Shown here piece by piece: positions 52,594 to 61,525 of a stretch of 64,000 bases of DNA. The DNA comes from Lysinibacillus pakistanensis. GTDB taxonomy: Bacteria; Bacillota; Bacilli; Bacillales_A; Planococcaceae. The first letter of the stretch is position 1, and each line of letters begins with the position of its first letter. The position numbers were made by a program, and so were the translations under genes. The DNA is taken from positions 248,001-312,000 of the forward strand of contig BBDJ01000002.1 in NCBI GenBank assembly GCA_001312325.1, written 5' to 3'. The notes below the pieces were generated by a model. It did not search any database. It had not been told where the DNA came from and saw nothing but the letters and a program-made list of their open reading frames with translations.

Positions 52594-53733
52594 ATGGGAA
52601 ACCGGACATTCTTGGGCGTTACAAATGCCGATACAGATTCGTTTGATTATGAGAATACAGCTTTCGAGACGAATAATTTCCTTGCTCCAGTATGGTTTTG
52701 TCTGGTCAGCAAAGAGCAGTTCCAGCGCTATAGCGGACAGCTTATGCAAGCATGGAGCAAGATTCAACCCTATATAGACCAACCGGATGTGGAGGATCTA
52801 CCTGAGTGGGAATGCTTTTCCAAGGCATTCCAATGGCAGATTCCATGGGCGGATGCTGCAGAGCAGTTGCGCCTGAGCTTACCTGGCACGCTGGCCCATT
52901 TCCCATCGCTAGCCGCTCCTTTGCATGAGTGGCTAGAAAACTTGTCTACCCATGTACAGCAGTATTCTGCTGCCGTTATTCATCTGGAGCTTTCGCAATA
53001 TTTCTCGTTCACAGGCGATCCCGTCCTCTATCTAAAAGACATTGAAGAATACGTTACCCTCTGGCAGTCGCCGCATCCCTCACAGGAGAAGGTTTGGCAG
53101 GGAGCGGCTGATAACTTCTATATGCTAAATGGGGAGCACTTGCCATGGAGAGAACGTGTGATAGCTCAACCAGAGCAAGCTTCAGAAATTCAGCTGGCAC
53201 AGTCAATACCTTCAACATCTGAGAAGCGCCAGCCCAAATGGCAGCAGGAGCTTTACATATGGTTGCTTGCCATTCTGTCTGCCGCCCTCTTTCTTATTGT
53301 TTATGTTAATACCTCGAGTGGTTGGTTGGCAGTGCTCGGCTTCCTCATACCCTCTATGTTTATTGTTTTGTGGAATATGATCTTCGGTCCCCAAAAAAAC
53401 GTCCGCCATTTGCTGGAGACGACTACGACCCTGAGGAAGAACAGTACCCTCTCTTATGCTACACTCAGGATTGAGTATTTCGATGGGCGTTCACCTATTG
53501 GGGTGAATGGCATGGAAACCAGCTCTTCGGAGGACAAATCATTACCGGATTTTATCCCATGGTTGCAAATCATGCAAACGAAGGTACTTTCTTCTCACGA
53601 GGTTGAGCTCATGATTTCAACTAAAAATCCACCAATCTCTACATTACAACTTCATTTAGATGATCAGCTAGTAGCTACGGACATAGTATCAGCGGTTAAT
53701 GCCATTGTGTTGGCTCATAAAATGTCCGTTTAA
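52594..53733 (+). CDS. Membrane protein of unknown function with foreign base composition
   Basis: This intact 379-residue protein starts MGNRTFLGVTNADTDSFDYE and has a soluble N-terminal domain of about 225 residues, two adjacent helices (WLLAILSAALFLIVYVN and WLAVLGFLIPSMFIVLWNMI) near residues 228-265 and a C-terminal part of about 115. The N-terminus recalls DUF7822-type proteins that open M-A/G-N-R-S/T. GC content and codon use (many CTG, GCC, CCG, CAG) differ clearly from neighbours, which points to horizontal transfer, and it has no frame breaks because long A/T runs are few. AGGAGGAAAG precedes the ATG. Confidence 0.75.
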   Translation: MGNRTFLGVTNADTDSFDYENTAFETNNFLAPVWFCLVSKEQFQRYSGQLMQAWSKIQPYIDQPDVEDLPEWECFSKAFQWQIPWADAAEQLRLSLPGTLAHFPSLAAPLHEWLENLSTHVQQYSAAVIHLELSQYFSFTGDPVLYLKDIEEYVTLWQSPHPSQEKVWQGAADNFYMLNGEHLPWRERVIAQPEQASEIQLAQSIPSTSEKRQPKWQQELYIWLLAILSAALFLIVYVNTSSGWLAVLGFLIPSMFIVLWNMIFGPQKNVRHLLETTTTLRKNSTLSYATLRIEYFDGRSPIGVNGMETSSSEDKSLPDFIPWLQIMQTKVLSSHEVELMISTKNPPISTLQLHLDDQLVATDIVSAVNAIVLAHKMSV

Positions 53734-53976
53734 CGCAATAACTTAGCCCTCAACCAAAAAGCCTTATGGTAATAGTAGGGGCGATTATTGACAGCATTAT
53801 TCAGGAATCACATTTGAGGGATTTGCAAAATGGAATTTAACATTGTGATAATATGAAATATAGAATTGGACCATGAGCCGCTAGCAGATTAAAGCTATAA
53901 CTATTTTTATTGTCTTTTTAAGAAGGAGATCATTCCCTATTGTTTTTAATTAGAAGATGGAAAATGGAGAGGTTTT

Positions 53977-54315
53977 ATGCAAAGAGAACAGCTTAAACAA
54001 AGAATATTAAGAGAATCGTCTAAGTTTATTTCATATTTGAAAGAACTAATTAGCGAGAATAGATTTGACGATGGTGAAGCGTTAGAAATATCATTGCTTA
54101 TCATAAAAAATGGACCTGAAAGTTTATCGGATAAACAATGGTGTGTCTTTTTAGAGAATGGTATTTTACGTGATAAGTATGTAGATAAATGCGAAAGATG
54201 TTTTGAACATATTCCTTGGTCAAATATGTACAGTGCTATATTTATAAATAAAGATTATCTTTGTGCTAACTGTAGTTATTTTGAAAATAAAGTTACCTTG
54301 CACAAATATTTGTGA
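53977..54315 (+). CDS. Small protein with a four-cysteine zinc-ribbon-like motif
   Basis: This 112-residue protein has a helical N-terminal half (LKQRILRESSKFISYLKELI) and a C-terminal CERC...CANC pair that could bind zinc. GGAGAGG precedes the ATG. No family is recognised. It lies between the foreign-looking membrane gene and repeat family 2, so it may belong to the same acquired segment. Confidence 0.6.
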   Translation: MQREQLKQRILRESSKFISYLKELISENRFDDGEALEISLLIIKNGPESLSDKQWCVFLENGILRDKYVDKCERCFEHIPWSNMYSAIFINKDYLCANCSYFENKVTLHKYL

Positions 54316-54397
54316 AGGGCTATCTAATGTACCTTGAAATGCAATGCGTCAAACAGTGCTATTTTTTTAGGCAATTAAGCTATTCTAATTGACCAAC

Positions 54398-54428
54398 AAA
54401 AAAAAGATTGAAGTATTTAGCTTCAATC
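54398..54428 (-). terminator. Terminator of the ferric-reductase-like gene
   Basis: GATTGAAG and CTTCAATC form an 8-bp stem followed on the minus strand by eight T. Read from the reductase side it lies beyond the family 2 repeat. Confidence 0.8.
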
Positions 54429-54447
54429 TACTCATTCATTTCCTGTA

Positions 54448-54602
54448 AACACGCTCGCCTAGTTTTTAGCCCCAACTAGCTCATTAAACATACTTTGCAT
54501 TAACTTGCACTATGCCTTTGCTATTCAATTAAACCTTGATACATAAGGCTTTATAGCTTGTTTGTTGTATCACTTTGCACCCTGAGTATTATCTAAATTT
54601 AA
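54448..54602 (-). repeat. Dispersed repeat family 2 (copy 2)
   Basis: It aligns with 28577-28752: CACGCTCGCCTAG, TTTTTAGCCCC, TTGATACAT, ATCACTTTGCACCC and TATTATCTAAAT occur in the same order. The outer end overlaps the last codons and stop of the reductase gene, while the copy at 28577 lies free of genes. Confidence 0.6.
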
Positions 54603-55843
54603 ATGCTTCAAAGTCTATTGTGATATCGTTATTATGGGATTTCAATTGCTTAGTAAAATGCTTGACCATTTTTTTCAGGACCACATAGATAAACTTTGGT
54701 ATTTGCTGGTACATGATAACTTTCAAATGACAGCCTTTCCGTTTGAGTAGTATCAATAAAATTTACTTTAAAATGCGGGTTAGTCGATGCATATCCTTGT
54801 AAAAAGTTTTTATAGATAGCATTGTCCTCACCCTGGTATGTGTAAAATAATTGAATAGGACGATTAATGGGCTGTGCTTGCAAATAAGATAAAAAAAAGG
54901 AGTAATACCGATGCCACCTGCAATCCAAATTTGTGATTGTGCATCTTTTTCAAAATTTAATTGCCCGTATGGCCCATTAAGTGCAACAGCCGTATTTATT
55001 TTTATTGAGTGATAAACTTGGTGTGTAAAATCTCCAAGTACCTTTATGGTAACGAAAATTTTTTTCACCATCTCCCCCAGAAATTGAAAAAGGATGTGGC
55101 GCCTTTTCTAGTCCATCTTGAAAAAAATTTTATAAAAACAAATTGACCGTATCGATAGGGAATTTTTTTTATCAAGCGTTATCTCTAGCTCAATTGCATT
55201 CTTACCCATTTGTTGAATGCCTGTAATTTTACCTGTGTATTTAAAAAAACATATCCTGATACATCGTTAGCATATATAGTGCCGACATAAATCCTATAGT
55301 TGTCGTAATGGCAGTGAAAATGCCTAAAGGTGTAGGTTGTAGTAAGTCATATTTGCTAGAAAAATATGCATGATATATTCCGAAAGTATAGGGAATAAGC
55401 ATGAATCGATGAATAACGCGCCAGTGTTCATATTTTAGAAATTTTGCAAGCAAGGCTATTAAAATAAGGGCGATAAAGCCATATTGTCCAAGCTCCCCAA
55501 GCTCTTTTGAAAATTCACTAAGAGAAGTTTCAAACCCTTTATCCATTTCTGGAACCCTTTCCTGCAGCTGTCCATGTAAAATCACCAATGCCAGTGAAAT
55601 AATAGCCATATATTTATGGTAGCGATAGACATTTTCTAGACCATGAAACCACCGATCTAACATTTTCATTCTAGTTGATAATAAAAAAAACAACAAAAAA
55701 AACCTGTAATTGCCAAGCCACCAATCATGTGACTAAGTTTATCCAAGGAGTGAAGTGGCTCTACTGGTATCGCAAAAAAACCAAAGTAAAGAGCTGGTTC
55801 CCATAATAAGTATAATAAATATAATCCCTCTAATTGATTTCAT
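54591..55843 (-). CDS. Ferric-reductase-like flavocytochrome (several frameshifts)
   Basis: This membrane oxidoreductase of about 415 residues has an N-terminal haem domain and a cytoplasmic FAD/NAD(P)H domain, as in ferric reductases and NOX-like proteins. Membrane histidines are seen in YRYHKYMAIISLALVILHGQ and WRVIHRFMLIPYTFGIYHAYF. The flavin part shows NGPYGQLNFEKD and IWIAGGIGITPFFYL, and the end CGPEKMVKHFTKQL with FEAFKFR, typical of this fold. Breaks lie in A or T runs near 55780, 55690, 55240, 55170-55050, 54890 and 54675. GGAGGTTATTT precedes the ATG. The electron acceptor is unknown. Confidence 0.8.
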
Positions 55844-56073
55844 AAATAACCTCCAGTCCTTATTTTTATCGAAAATCATCCTATGTATACAATAAATTCC
55901 TAAAATGGTTGTGAAAATGAAGTTCTACACAATTTTGAGCAATTTCTTATGTTTTTACTTTTCTTTCTAATTGGAAAAAGGGAGTGTATGTTCGGAATAT
56001 ATGTTCCCTTTTGAGGGAAGGTATGTTAAATTAAGAAGGATCAATCATAAAAGACATGAGAGGGGAAGTTCTT

Positions 56074-56565
56074 ATGCAAGGGAATACTCATATTGTTGGG
56101 GGCATTACTGCTAGCCTAGCCTTTGCGCAAATTTCGAATGATAATCCGCTACTTTTGGTAGGAGCAGGTATTATTGGTGCATTACTTCCAGATATATGCC
56201 ATAGCGGCAGCAAAATCGGAAGAAAGTTTCCCATCATTTCAAAAATGGTTAATAAGTTGTTTGGACATCGTTCCTTTACACATAGTTTACTTTTTTTTAA
56301 TTTTAATGGTGATGGTGCTACATACTTTAGTTCCTTTTAAAGCGATTTCAATAGGAATTTTATTAGGAATGGCAAGTCATATTTTTCTGGATATGTGGAC
56401 AAAAAAAGGGTGTTAAATTGTTTTTTTCCAGTATCTATTTCTGTCCGTTTCCCACTAACAACCAGAACAGGCAGTAAAGTTGAAAAAGTAGTATTTATGT
56501 TGTTAACTTTGCTTTCTGTGTATTTTAGTTATGAATTAATAGTTAATCTACTGGGTACCTTATAA
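56074..56565 (+). CDS. YdjM-type membrane-bound metal-dependent hydrolase (two frameshifts)
   Basis: This protein of about 163 residues opens MQGNTHIVGGITASLAFAQI and has LPDICHSGSKIGRKFP, FGHRSFTHSLLF and MASHIFLDMWTKKG, the four His/Asp motifs of the DUF457/YdjM family. Four helices are expected. Breaks lie in a T8 run at 56290 and an A8 run at 56400. GAGGGG precedes the ATG at 56074. Relatives in E. coli are LexA-regulated; no LexA box was recognised here. Confidence 0.85.
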
Positions 56566-56572
56566 GCAATAA

Positions 56573-56607
56573 AACCCGAGTAAGAGAATATTCTCATACT
56601 CGGGTTC
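56573..56607. terminator. Terminator between two convergent genes
   Basis: AACCCGAGTA and TACTCGGGTT, extended by GAGAATATTCTC inside, form a nearly continuous stem. Confidence 0.8.
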
Positions 56608-56622
56608 TTTGAATCAGCTACA

Positions 56623-57449
56623 TTATTCAGCCTGTACCTCTTCTACCGTTTTTTCGACTTCTACTCGTGTCATTTTTTTTCGCGGCCATCCTTCATCGCC
56701 TTCAAAGTTTTATGAGCAAGTGCTAGTGGTAAACGGCAGAATAAAAGTACTGTCCGTTTATTGATATCCTTCATATAAAGATCAGCTTTCGCAAGGTTTT
56801 CCTCTGCGTATGCAAATAAATCCTCTCGTGTCCAGTCATCTGGAACAAAGCTTACGCCACGCTCATCCATATCCTCGTGCTGATTACGTAAAATATTCAC
56901 AGCCTGGAGACCTCGTCCATAGCCAATAGCTAAATCGCGATCTGTTTGAATATCTGCACCCCACGCCCAAAGCTCAGACAACATTGTGCCAACAAGCCCT
57001 GCCACATAGTATGTATAATCATCTAAATCCTCACGAGTGTGTACTTGCCAGTTTGCTTTTGCCCATTTGGCCATCCCAAAAGACATCTCGCTCGTAGATG
57101 CTTGGACAATTTTTCGAGAGCCTTCAGGGCAGAAAGTTAGCCAGTCTGCTAAGCGAAGAGATACTTCAGGTAGCTGATCAGCATATGGTGCTAATAATGT
57201 TTCATATGCTTCAGCATCAAATGTTTCCTTTAATAATTCACTTGTTGCAGTTAGTAAATCAAATTTTACATCATTTGAAAGCCTTTCATGGTCTTCAATT
57301 TCATCAATAGCACGCATAGCTAAATAGGCAGCAGCCACTGACATTTTCAAATCGTTTTTTTTAAAAAAAGTAATCGGTATATAAAAAGTGCGGCTAGTTC
57401 CCTTTAAAACCTGCATCGCTTCTTTATAAAGTGTTTTTTGATCTTTCAC
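56623..57449 (-). CDS. Squalene/phytoene synthase family protein (C-terminal frameshift)
   Basis: This cytoplasmic or membrane-associated prenyl synthase homologue of about 275 residues has SRTFYIPITFF, the first acidic motif DEIEDHE, FGMAKWA, GLVGTMLSELWAWG and the second motif NILRNQHEDMDERG. In most head-to-head synthases the second motif reads N-x-x-R-D-x-x-E-D; here the first Asp is Asn. A break in A8 near 56687 moves the tail to TRVEVEKTVEEVQAE. The GTG at 57449 is used because GGAGGA lies just before it. Carotenoid or squalene formation is a guess; the rest of the pathway is not in the window. Confidence 0.85.
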
Positions 57450-57669
57450 TACTATTCCTCCGTTCACATGGTCACACATCTATAGTATATCGTATCGCAA
57501 ATGTGAGGAAAGATAAAACACATTGTTTAATTTTCTAGTCATATTCTTTGAAAACGCTTAAAAAAGATGATAAAGTTTAATAGTAAACTATTTAGCTCTA
57601 TACATTATTTTATCAAAATAATGGCTGGACTTATGCGATACAAAATATGACATAGAGGGAGTTTTATTG

Positions 57670-58404
57670 ATGGGACGTTTAGATAACAAAATTGCAATTA
57701 TTACAGGTGGCGCATCAGGTATGGGTGCTGCAATGGCAAAATTGTTTGCTGAAGAAGGAGCTACAGTTATTGCTGCTGATATTAACGAAGAAAACCTAGC
57801 AAAAATTTCTGAGCTAGAGCATGTAGAGGGAATGAAATTAGACGTTTCGTCAGATGAAAACTGGGCAGAGGTAACGAAAGCAGTCATCGATAAATACGGA
57901 TGTATTGATATTTTAATTAATAATGCTGGTATTTCATCTGAAAAGGGTCCTGACCAAATTTCGCAAGCAGACTGGACAATTATGCATAATATCAATGCTT
58001 TTGGTCCATTCCTAGGCATTAAACATGCTTCAAACTATATGAAAATAGCGGGAAAAGGTTCTATTGTTAATACATCTTCCTACACAGCAATTATTGGTGC
58101 AGGCATGAATGCTTATACAGCATCTAAAGGATCACTCCGCGCAATTGCTCGTGCAGCAGCTGCTGAATTAGGAGCTTTTAACATCCGCGTAAACACTGTT
58201 TTCCCAGGTGTAATCGAAACGCCAATGACAGCTAAATTATCTGAAGCAAAAGAAGCGATGGATATGCTTGTACAAGCTACACCAATGGGTAGACTTGGGC
58301 AACCGGAAGAAGTTGCTAACGCTATTTTATTCCTTGCATCAGATGAGGCATCTTATATTACCGGTGCTGAACTAGTGATTGATGGCGGGTATTCGGCTCG
58401 TTAA
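57670..58404 (+). CDS. Short-chain dehydrogenase/reductase
   Basis: This intact 244-residue NAD(P)-dependent enzyme has GGASGMGAAMAKLFAEEGA, NNAGIS, the catalytic S-Y-K (NTSSYTAIIGAGMNAYTASKG) and a VFPGVIETPMTAK substrate loop, typical of the classical SDR class. GAGGGAG precedes the ATG. It is monocistronic, with its own terminator. The substrate is not inferable. Confidence 0.93.
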   Translation: MGRLDNKIAIITGGASGMGAAMAKLFAEEGATVIAADINEENLAKISELEHVEGMKLDVSSDENWAEVTKAVIDKYGCIDILINNAGISSEKGPDQISQADWTIMHNINAFGPFLGIKHASNYMKIAGKGSIVNTSSYTAIIGAGMNAYTASKGSLRAIARAAAAELGAFNIRVNTVFPGVIETPMTAKLSEAKEAMDMLVQATPMGRLGQPEEVANAILFLASDEASYITGAELVIDGGYSAR

Positions 58405-58419
58405 TAATATTTGAAAAAA

Positions 58420-58465
58420 AGAAAGTGGAAATGTGTGTTTATTCATACATTTTCACTTTTTTTTG
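58420..58465 (+). terminator. Terminator of the SDR gene
   Basis: AAAGTGGAAATGT pairs with ACATTTTCACTTT across one G-T pair and is followed by T8. Confidence 0.85.
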
Positions 58466-58683
58466 TTCTTTTAATAGAAAAATGATAAAGTAATAAAAAT
58501 GCTTTCGCAATAAAGATGAAAAATAGAAGTATTTTGATATTTTTCGTGTTTTTTTCATGAAAGTTTGCTAAGTTATTGCACAATCATTTCAACAGCGTTA
58601 AAGTTTAGAAAGGGCAAATAAACAATTACGTGGAACAAAAATGGTAACTGTATTTTTGCTGGTGATATTAATAGAAGATACGT

Positions 58684-58831
58684 CAGGATTTTGACACAAT
58701 AACTCCTTGCAAAATCCAATGACAACGTGGGGGCATGAACTTTATTCAGCAGGCATTTAAACGCATCCTGAATAAAAGCAAAATCTAGTATATATCTCAC
58801 CGTTTAAATAGAGATTGTACTGAATAAAGTT
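58684..58831 (+). promoter_or_regulatory. Structured leader of the pantothenate kinase gene
   Basis: AACTTTATTCAG at 58738-58749 can pair with CTGAATAAA at 58768 or, over a longer distance, with CTGAATAAAGTT at 58820-58831. Next to it, ATTTAAACG at 58755 can pair with CGTTTAAAT at 58801. The two foldings exclude each other, and the distal arm ends one base before the AAAGGAG site of coaW. The left part (58684-58737) resembles the core of the dispersed element. A translation switch is possible, but no known riboswitch class was recognised. Confidence 0.5.
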
Positions 58832-58844
58832 AAAGGAGAATGGT

Positions 58845-59681
58845 ATGCCAAAGGCTATAGGTATTGATGCAGGCGGCACATTGACAAAAGTTGCTTATTT
58901 AGATAAGCACAATGAGCTTGTTTTAACAACTTTTCCGTCAAATGATTTGTTAGCTGTAAAGGATTGGATTATTAAACATCCAGATATTGAGGATATTGGT
59001 GTTACGGGAGGGCGTACGGAGCAATTACTGGAAGTCATAAAGGCAATGAAATCGATTCATTATATAGTAGAATTTGAAGCTACATTGAAAGGTGTTCGAT
59101 TTTTGCTACATAAAGAAGGCTATTTTTTCGAGCGTAGTATGATCACGAATATTGGTACTGGGACTTCAATTCATTATATGGAAGGCAATACGCATATTCG
59201 TGTTGGTGGAACAGGTATTGGCGGCGGAACTTTAATTGGATTGTCAGCGCTTACAACGGGTATTACAGATTACAATGAAATAAGAGAAATGAGTTCACAT
59301 GGTAATCGGGAGTCTATTGATTTACTAGTTAAAGACATCTATCAAGGGATGGATACACCAATTGATGGACATTTAACAGCTAGTAATTTTGGGAAGGTCG
59401 GTATTACTGAGTTTGTCAATCATCCAGCAGAAGATATTATTGCTACTGTACAAGGCCTTGTAGGAGAGGTGATTACAACACTTAGTATACAATATGCTGA
59501 GGAGAAAAATGCACAACATATTGTTTATATTGGCTCTACCTTAAGCAATAACGATCATCTGGCTCGCGTAATTGCCAATTATACACGTACAAAAAAACAT
59601 ATACCCGTTTTTATAAATGACCACGGTTTTTCTGGGGCAGTTGGAGCCTTACTAAATATATCTGAATATACAATTGTCTAA
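58845..59681 (+). CDS. coaW: Type II pantothenate kinase
   Basis: This intact 278-residue enzyme phosphorylates pantothenate in the first step of CoA synthesis. It starts with the ASKHA-fold phosphate motif GIDAGGTLTKVAYLD, has the Glu in VEFEATLKG, and NIGTGTSIHYM with GGTGIGGGTLIGLSAL, as in staphylococcal CoaW. The C-terminal segment HIVYIGSTLSNN matches the second ATP motif. AAAGGAG precedes the ATG, directly after a structured leader, and a terminator follows. It is monocistronic. Confidence 0.92.
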   Translation: MPKAIGIDAGGTLTKVAYLDKHNELVLTTFPSNDLLAVKDWIIKHPDIEDIGVTGGRTEQLLEVIKAMKSIHYIVEFEATLKGVRFLLHKEGYFFERSMITNIGTGTSIHYMEGNTHIRVGGTGIGGGTLIGLSALTTGITDYNEIREMSSHGNRESIDLLVKDIYQGMDTPIDGHLTASNFGKVGITEFVNHPAEDIIATVQGLVGEVITTLSIQYAEEKNAQHIVYIGSTLSNNDHLARVIANYTRTKKHIPVFINDHGFSGAVGALLNISEYTIV

Positions 59682-59692
59682 AGGGCAAAAAG

Positions 59693-59738
59693 AATGTACA
59701 TTACTAAAGAAGATTGGTAATGTACATTTTTTTATACA
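59693..59738 (+). terminator. Terminator of coaW
   Basis: AATGTACATTAC and GTAATGTACATT form a perfect 12-bp stem followed by seven T. Confidence 0.92.
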
Positions 59739-59818
59739 TAAATCCTCTACCATTGAAGTTTTCACCAAAGCATAAATCCTTTATTCCTGAGCACATTACA
59801 GGTAGGAGGTGAATATCT

Positions 59819-60043
59819 GTGGGCAATAGAAATAATAAAAACAGTAAAAAGACGATGAATGTTAGAACACATAATCCTTTCGGTACCTACAAAAGCAAAG
59901 ACCTCGATAGAAGTAATAGTAATAACAATAATCCGAACGACAACCTGAATGAAGAATTTTCGGCTGAGTTTGATGCAAAGGCTAAAAATAAAGATAATAA
60001 AACAAACCACGATAAAAATCAGCAATCCAATAAAAAGAAATAA
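59819..60043 (+). CDS. Small Lys/Asn-rich protein, possibly gamma-SASP-like
   Basis: This 74-residue protein is almost wholly Asn, Lys, Asp and Gln apart from NVRTHNPFGTYKSK and NEEFSAEFDAKAK. The FSAEFDAKAK core recalls the repeated EFASETDAQ of gamma-type small acid-soluble spore proteins, amino-acid stores for germination, but the match is loose. TAGGAGGTG precedes the GTG. A second small protein with EEYSAEFNQ follows 21 bases later, so the two are likely one operon. Confidence 0.6.
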   Translation: MGNRNNKNSKKTMNVRTHNPFGTYKSKDLDRSNSNNNNPNDNLNEEFSAEFDAKAKNKDNKTNHDKNQQSNKKK

Positions 60044-60063
60044 CTAAACTTGGAGGGGTTAAA

Positions 60064-60196
60064 AATGGCAAAGAAAAATAAAACAAGCTTTAAAAAGAAA
60101 AAGAAAGAAGATGTCCATAAAAAAAATGATCGGGAAGAATATTCAGCAGAGTTTAATCAGGTAATTCATAATAACCCGCAGCAACCAAAACAATAA
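60064..60196 (+). CDS. Very small Lys-rich protein with EEYSAEF core (probable frameshift at its end)
   Basis: This frame encodes MAKKNKTSFKKKKKEDVHKK and then NDREEYSAEFNQVIHNNPQ. As printed it would read on past 60196 for about 70 more residues, but a terminator hairpin lies there and one G fewer at 60180-60181 gives QPKQ and a TAA stop. A GGAGGGG site precedes the ATG. It is a short paralogue of the preceding gene. Confidence 0.5.
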
Positions 60197-60205
60197 TCAA
60201 AAAAA

Positions 60206-60247
60206 TGCTCCTAAAGTATGCTTTGCTTTTGGAGCACTTATTTTTTG
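60206..60247 (+). terminator. Terminator after the Lys-rich proteins
   Basis: TGCTCC and GGAGCA, with AAAG/CTTT inside, form a hairpin followed by a T-rich tract. Confidence 0.75.
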
Positions 60248-60285
60248 CTTTGTACAACAGTTTATACATCAAAGGGGATATTAAA

Positions 60286-60615
60286 TTGAAAAAAATTTGG
60301 TTTAACAGTGGGTACTATTCTTGTATTACTCAGTTCACCATTACATATTCCAACGGCTGTTTTTGCCCAACAGGAGGCTCCGGCCTATGCCAAGTGGAGT
60401 ATAGTAGCGATTAAAGAGGTAAGGATTAAATATCCGCAAGCTAAGATTGTTGATTATTTACATGAAGGAAGCGAAATACAAGAAGACTCAACAATAGAAA
60501 AATTTAAGCTATGGCTCAAACAAAATGACAAGGAATTTGGGTCAATGTAAAAATCCAATATGTCACAAAGACGAATAGGATAGAAAACATTGAATTACAG
60601 GAAGCAACCTCATAA
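60286..60615 (+). CDS. Secreted DUF3889-type protein (two frameshifts)
   Basis: This exported protein of about 109 residues starts MKKFGLTVGTILVLLSSPLH and is cut after AVFAQ. The mature part YAKWSIVAIKEVRIKYPQAK, VDYLHEGSE, EKFKLWLKQ and KEFWVNVKIQYVTKTNRIENI matches small secreted DUF3889 proteins such as YqzG of B. subtilis. Breaks lie in A7 near 60290 and at 60535 (a T seems lost). TTG at 60286 follows AAAGGGGA. The function is unknown. Confidence 0.78.
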
Positions 60616-60625
60616 GCAATAATTT

Positions 60626-60657
60626 AAAGGATGCCTGGTTTAGGCATCCTTTTTACA
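60626..60657. terminator. Terminator between convergent genes
   Basis: AAGGATGCC and GGCATCCTT form a 9-bp stem followed by TTT. Confidence 0.85.
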
Positions 60658-60662
60658 AACCC

Positions 60663-61218
60663 TTATTGTTCTAATTTTTGAATAAACTCACGCATTAATT
60701 CAGGTAGATCTGCCATGCATGACCACTAACTAAATTGCCATCAGTATGAAGATTCGCATCAATGTAAGTGCCCCCTGCTACTTGAACTTCTGGCTTGCAG
60801 GCAATGTAAGCTGTGAGCTCACGACCTTTTAGCACCTCTGGAATAGTTGCAAAAATTTGCGCTGCGTGACAGACAGCAGCAATTGGTTTATTCTCTTCAA
60901 AGAAATGACTCACTAGTACTGGAACGTACTCATTTAAACGAATGTATTCTGGTGCTCGACCACCAGGAATAATGAGTCCGTCAAATTGTGCTGGATCAAT
61001 ATCAGCGAACGCTGAATGTGCCTCTAAGCCATATGCTGTGCGCTCGATATATGTATCGACCCCATCTACAAAATCGTGCAATACAGTTTGTAGTTTCTTT
61101 GCTGATGGTGCTGCAATCGTTACATTATAGCCAGCCTCTGAGCAGCGGTAATAAGGATAAAAAAATTTCCAACGCTTCTACAGCGTCCCCGGCGATTATT
61201 AATACTTTTTTTCACCAT
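60663..61218 (-). CDS. DJ-1/PfpI family protein (two frameshifts)
   Basis: This 184-residue protein has the DJ-1/PfpI fold: VLIIAGDAVEALEI at the start, FDGLIIPGGRAPEYIRL, and the nucleophile elbow AAVCHAAQIF with its cysteine, then ACKPEVQVAGGTYID. The family includes amidases and deglycase-like stress proteins. Breaks lie in T7 near 61165-61210 and at 60710 in the tail, repaired to DLPELMREFIQKLEQ. AAAGGAGATGG precedes the ATG at 61218. It is monocistronic. Confidence 0.88.
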
Positions 61219-61525
61219 GATTCCATCTCCTTTATTGTGATTTACTAGCTAAATTCGACACTTTCAAAAAAATTCCCTGCTGATAGTTTAGAAAAGCTGA
61301 AAGAAGTAGATATATATAATGGCAAATCGCTAATGAAGTTCAAACAACCTACTTTACAATGAAAAAAAATGAAGCGTATAGTATTTATTTAGCTAGGTAA
61401 ATAAATTGGTTAAAGCATGATTATCAGTCTTCATCAATCGGACATTCACCTAACTTCATTGCGAGGAAACTTGGATAAATACAAATTTATTGCCCGTTAA
61501 TGCGGGATAACCGAGGAGGTAAAAA

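Noticed and set aside
54591..54602. Repeat family 2 as part of the reductase coding sequence
   Set aside because: Only the last few bases overlap the end of the gene; the copy at 28577 has no such gene, so the overlap is incidental.
60205..60414. 69-residue protein overlapping the DUF3889 gene
   Set aside because: It runs through a terminator hairpin and is a shifted reading of the signal peptide and start of the DUF3889 gene.
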